Origin: Oscillospiraceae bacterium
Lineage (GTDB): Bacteria > Bacillota > Clostridia > Oscillospirales > Ruminococcaceae
Length of the DNA: 7,847 bases
Assembly (NCBI GenBank): GCA_031285645.1
Contig: JAITVU010000322.1
Location: 1-7,847, forward strand
Direction of reading: 5' to 3'
Each line of letters opens with the position of its first letter. Positions within the stretch are counted from its first letter, which is position 1. Below, piece after piece: positions 5,356-7,847 of this stretch. The notes under the pieces are model-generated. The model saw nothing but the letters and a program-made list of their open reading frames with translations, was not told the DNA's origin and searched no databases. The position numbers were made by a program, and so were the translations under genes.

Positions 5356-6762
5356 TCACGCTTTTATAAACGATTCAAACGCCAGGAAGGTGTTGTAAAC
5401 GTCGGTTTTACTGACGACTTCCATGGGCGCGTGCATGGACAGGACGGGCACGCCAATATCGATCACGTCGGCGCCCAGCTTCGAAATAAACTTCGCCACC
5501 GTGCCGCCGCCGCCGTGATCAACCTTGCCCAGCTCGCCTGTTTGCCAGATAACACCGTTCTCATCCAGAATTTTGGCGACTCGTGCGCAGAACTCCGCGC
5601 TCGCGTCATTCGTTGAGTATTTGCCGCCTGACCCCGTATATTTCGTGATACAGGCGCCGTAGCTGATGTAGGAGGTGTTGCGCTTTTCCGACACATCCGG
5701 GAACGAGGGGTCAAACGCCGCGTTGACGTCCGCCGACAGGCATTGGGACGCCATGAGGACTGTGCGCCCCTCAATGCCGTGGGGTTTGGCGAGGTCGGCG
5801 ATAAAATATTCAAGGAAGCGCGAACTCAGCCCCGTGTTGCCGTCGGAACCCGTCTCCTCCTTATCCGCGAGAATATTCACCCATGTATACTCGGGTTGAT
5901 CCACATTCAGGGACGCCATGAGCGACGTGTAGGCGCAAACCCTGTCGTCGTGCCCGTACGCGCCGATCATGGAGCGGTCAAAGCCGAGGTCGCGCGCCTT
6001 GTAAGCGGGTACGAGCGCAAGCTCCGCCGAGAGGAAATCCTTTTCGATGATATCGTATTTCTCATGGATGATGTTGATGATATTGAGCTTGACCTTTTCG
6101 CTCAGTTTATCGTCCCTGAAAGGCATGGAGCCGATGAGGACATTGAGTTCCTCGCCCTTGATGCCTTCATGCAGCTTGCGCTGGTTCTGATCCTTGGCCA
6201 GATGCGGCAACAGGTCGTTGATGCAGAAAATAGGCTCATCGTCCGCTTCGCCGATACACACTTCAACAGTGGTGCCGTCCTTTTTACACACAACACCGTG
6301 CAAAGCCAGCGGTATGGCCGTCCACTGGTATTTGCGGATGCCGCCGTAATAATGTGTCTTGAACATGGCCAGCTGCGCTTCCTCGTAGAGCGGGCGCGGC
6401 TTGAGGTCGATGCGCGGGGAGTCAATATGGCTGGCGAGGATTTTTACCCCATCCGTCTGGGAGCGCTTGCCGAGCGCCGCGAAAATAAGGGCTTTTCCCC
6501 TGTTGTTGAGATAAACCTTATCCCCCGCCTTGTACGCCACATTGGCGTCGAAGGGTTTGTAACCCTTCTTTTCGAGCATGGCGATCGTGGTCTTGACGGC
6601 TTCCCGCTCAGTCTTGGCCTCGTCAAGGAACTTTTTATAGTCCTCGCAAAACGCGTTCGCCTTGCCGATTTGCTCGTCGTTCATCAGGATACCGCTGTTC
6701 TCGGGGTTCATCAGAAGCTTTTCCTTGAGCAGTTCCGCCTGGGATTTTTCCTTCTTGTCCAT
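5356..6762 (-). CDS. M18 family zinc aminopeptidase (aspartyl aminopeptidase type)
   Basis: Cytosolic metallopeptidase that removes N-terminal residues from peptides, in this family often acidic ones. Seen: 468 residues with the full M18 set. The HIDSPR motif carries H112 and D114, followed by GHDDR with the bridging D272 (or D273). ADKEETGSDGNTG carries E302 (catalytic) and E303 (metal). SADVNAAFDPS carries D345, and SMHAPMEVV carries H444. Known: M18 enzymes bind two zinc ions through such His, Asp and Glu residues and assemble as dodecamers, with an insertion (here about 120-260) forming the second domain. Length and motifs indicate an intact enzyme. The ATG at 6762 is supported by AGGAAG 6 nt upstream. 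The gene stands alone, with 171 bp before it and 178 bp after it. Its own promoter is likely in the upstream gap. Substrate preference cannot be read from sequence. Confidence 0.96.
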   Translation of the reverse strand: MDKKEKSQAELLKEKLLMNPENSGILMNDEQIGKANAFCEDYKKFLDEAKTEREAVKTTIAMLEKKGYKPFDANVAYKAGDKVYLNNRGKALIFAALGKRSQTDGVKILASHIDSPRIDLKPRPLYEEAQLAMFKTHYYGGIRKYQWTAIPLALHGVVCKKDGTTVEVCIGEADDEPIFCINDLLPHLAKDQNQRKLHEGIKGEELNVLIGSMPFRDDKLSEKVKLNIINIIHEKYDIIEKDFLSAELALVPAYKARDLGFDRSMIGAYGHDDRVCAYTSLMASLNVDQPEYTWVNILADKEETGSDGNTGLSSRFLEYFIADLAKPHGIEGRTVLMASQCLSADVNAAFDPSFPDVSEKRNTSYISYGACITKYTGSGGKYSTNDASAEFCARVAKILDENGVIWQTGELGKVDHGGGGTVAKFISKLGADVIDIGVPVLSMHAPMEVVSKTDVYNTFLAFESFIKA

Positions 6763-6768
6763 AAAAGT

Positions 6769-6774
6769 CTTCCT
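6769..6774 (-). promoter_or_regulatory. Ribosome binding site of the aminopeptidase gene
   Basis: AGGAAG within GGAAAGGAAG on the minus strand, 6 nt before the ATG at 6762, supports this start. Confidence 0.6.
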
Positions 6775-6803
6775 TTCCGTCTCTATATTATATTTCAGTA
6801 TTA

Positions 6804-6872
6804 TTACTTATTCCCGATTATCCCGGTAAAAAACAGGCATGTGACCACCATTATGGTCATCCCGAAAATCAT
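6804..6872 (-). CDS. Possible 22-residue hydrophobic mini-protein
   Basis: Seen: an ATG-started frame of 22 codons ending in TAA. The peptide is almost wholly hydrophobic (MIFGMTIMVVTCLFF, then TGIIGNK), as for a single membrane helix with a basic end. AAGGAG lies 11 nt before the ATG (6884-6889), and AGAAGG 2 nt before it. It sits between the transglycosylase and the aminopeptidase genes. Against it: the same bases hold a good promoter whose -10 (TATGAT) covers the start codon, and a transcript from that promoter would lack the start. The two readings exclude each other unless transcription also comes from upstream. I do not recognise the peptide. Confidence 0.35.
   Translation of the reverse strand: MIFGMTIMVVTCLFFTGIIGNK
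6842..6859. promoter_or_regulatory. Operator-like palindrome TGACCA-N6-TGGTCA
   Basis: Perfect 6-bp arms with a 6-bp centre lie directly downstream of the predicted transcription start of the aminopeptidase promoter and overlap the -35 of the weaker promoter. The position suits a repressor site or a hairpin at the RNA 5' end. No regulator gene is in view, and palindromes of this size do arise by chance. Confidence 0.3.
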
Positions 6873-6896
6873 AGCCTTCTTTTCTCCTTACGTCAA
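6868..6896 (-). promoter_or_regulatory. Sigma-A type promoter upstream of the aminopeptidase gene
   Basis: On the minus strand TTGACG (6891-6896), a 17-bp spacer and TATGAT (6868-6873) match the vegetative consensus at 5/6 and 5/6 with ideal spacing. It would start RNA near 6861, about 100 nt before the aminopeptidase ATG. A CGTCA-N6-TGACG palindrome (6891-6906) covers the -35, and a second palindrome (6842-6859) lies just past the start point. A weaker alternative, GTCACA-N17-GATAAT (6817-6845), lies downstream. Confidence 0.5.
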
Positions 6897-6933
6897 CTCT
6901 ATGACGGTGTAAACGCGGAAACAGTCCAGCATC

Positions 6934-7500
6934 TTAATCATAAAGGCGCTCATACATATCCCGCGTCTCCAGCACTTTTTTGACATAACGGGCCGTATCC
7001 CCGAAAGGGATTCGGGTGATTGTATATCCATCCGGCGCGTAATCGGGATTATCGAGCCACCTTTTCACATTGCCCCAACCCGCGTGGTAAGCGCATAAAG
7101 CATTTTCAACAGAGCCGAACTCATCAATGAGCAGGCGCAGGAGCGCCGCGCCGTATTTGATGTTTTCTTCCCCGTCATAGAGGATATCCATGGGCTTCGG
7201 CGTTTCACCGAGCCGGTACTGCGTCCAATCAAAAGTATCCTTTGTGATCTGCATCAGGCCCGTCGCGCCCACGCTGGACCGCACGCCCGGCCTGAATCCG
7301 CTTTCCGTGCGGATCACGGCGTAAACAAGCGAGGGGGAAAGGCCGTTCTTTTCGCTTTGAGCCAAAACAGTGTCGATATATTTGACGGGGTAGGCCGCGC
7401 GGTAATATCCTTTGTAAGCCCCCGCAAGCGCCGCGCCGCCGATTACAACAACGACGACAGCGAGGAGCACATCCTTGACTATGGGCCGCAGCCCCTTCAT
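6934..7500 (-). CDS. Membrane-anchored lytic transglycosylase (SLT domain)
   Basis: Peptidoglycan-cleaving enzyme of the cell envelope; family members cut the MurNAc-GlcNAc bond and leave a 1,6-anhydro end. Seen: 188 residues. A hydrophobic N-terminal segment (about 9-29) follows a short basic head and has no clear signal-peptidase site, suggesting a membrane anchor with the domain outside. The SLT domain (about 40-180) shows the catalytic glutamate E66 in RTESGF, then GATGLMQIT (78-86), AYHAGWGNVKRW (137-148) and ARYVKKVL (170-177), all in family order and spacing. The ATG overlaps the coaE stop by 4 bp (ATGA), and no strong ribosome binding site precedes it, so translation is probably coupled to coaE. 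The pairing with coaE suggests co-expression rather than a shared pathway. The protein looks complete. Confidence 0.94.
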   Translation of the reverse strand: MKGLRPIVKDVLLAVVVVVIGGAALAGAYKGYYRAAYPVKYIDTVLAQSEKNGLSPSLVYAVIRTESGFRPGVRSSVGATGLMQITKDTFDWTQYRLGETPKPMDILYDGEENIKYGAALLRLLIDEFGSVENALCAYHAGWGNVKRWLDNPDYAPDGYTITRIPFGDTARYVKKVLETRDMYERLYD

Positions 7501-7847
7501 AAGGAGCCGCCGTCCCCGGGCAGCACGACACCGACAGCATTCAACATTTCCATCACCCTCAGCCTCAGATCGGTCATGCTGCCGTCATTGCGAATCACAA
7601 AATCCGAGCGACTCGCGTAAAATTCATCGTCATGCTGCGCGTCCATACGGCGTCCCGCTTCTTCGGCAGTCAGGTTATCCCGGCGCACAATGCGTACAAA
7701 GCGGTCCTCCGCAGGGGCCGTCACGCTCACCACTTTATCGCAGTAAGCATCCGTGCCGCTCTCGATCAGGGTTGGCGCGTCGAGAAAAACAACCTGTTCT
7801 CCCGATTCCCTGAGTTTTTTAACCGTTGCGAAAATCTCTTCCTGGAT
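7497..7847 (-). CDS. coaE: Dephospho-CoA kinase, C-terminal part (cut by right edge)
   Basis: Last enzyme of coenzyme A synthesis: ATP-dependent phosphorylation of dephospho-CoA at the ribose 3' hydroxyl, in the cytosol. Seen: 116 in-frame codons from the window edge to the TGA at 7497-7499. VVFLDAPTLIESG matches the family block D-x-P-L-L-I/F-E, here with Thr for the first Leu. It is followed by DKVVSVTAPAEDRFVRIVRRD, the LTAEEAGRRMDAQ lid-type segment with its arginines, and SDFVIRNDGS near the end, as in other CoaE C-termini. The N-terminal P-loop half lies outside the window; whole proteins have about 200 residues. Its stop overlaps the transglycosylase start (ATGA), so both belong to one operon. 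An ATG at 7733 lies inside the conserved part and is not the start. Confidence 0.93.
   Translation of the reverse strand: MQEEIFATVKKLRESGEQVVFLDAPTLIESGTDAYCDKVVSVTAPAEDRFVRIVRRDNLTAEEAGRRMDAQHDDEFYASRSDFVIRNDGSMTDLRLRVMEMLNAVGVVLPGDGGSL

Noticed and set aside
5743..6912. Long plus-strand open frame of 389 codons opposite the aminopeptidase gene
   Set aside because: It mirrors the M18 coding frame, which carries all the metal ligands. The antisense product shows no recognisable family and runs out into the intergenic gap.

Overview
The window reads as a piece of chromosome from an endospore-lineage Firmicute, most likely a Clostridia member with moderately high GC content. This is inferred from a SpoVB-type flippase, AG-rich ribosome binding sites, a GTG start and the coaE-transglycosylase pairing; the sequence alone does not fix the species. 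Every gene I can support lies on the minus strand, so transcription runs from high to low coordinates. Both edges cut through genes.

Layout in the direction of transcription: (1) the C-terminal part of dephospho-CoA kinase (coaE, cut by the right edge), overlapping by 4 bp a membrane-anchored SLT-domain lytic transglycosylase. (2) A 171-bp gap with a good sigma-A type promoter, two small palindromes and a competing reading as a 22-codon hydrophobic mini-ORF. (3) A full-length M18 zinc aminopeptidase. (4) A 178-bp gap with a possible promoter and a strong 10-bp hairpin that forms the leader of the next gene. (5) trkA, encoding the two-RCK gating subunit of a Trk potassium uptake system, followed after 2 bp by a first trkH. 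(6) A 271-bp non-coding stretch packed with inverted repeats. (7) A second trkH paralogue of the same length. (8) A 190-bp gap with a doubtful 49-codon ORF. (9) The N-terminal 150 residues of a SpoVB/MurJ-like flippase, cut by the left edge.

Functionally the core is a Trk K+ uptake locus in which one TrkA is encoded with two TrkH pores. TrkA should form the cytosolic nucleotide-binding ring that gates one or both TrkH dimers. The flanking genes serve CoA synthesis, peptidoglycan remodelling, peptide turnover and lipid-linked precursor export and are not obviously tied to potassium.

I see no defence system, CRISPR array, tRNA, rRNA, transposase or phage gene. The least ordinary items are the palindrome-rich stretch between the two trkH genes, the tandem trkH duplication itself, the structured trkA leader, and the promoter/mini-ORF ambiguity upstream of the aminopeptidase.
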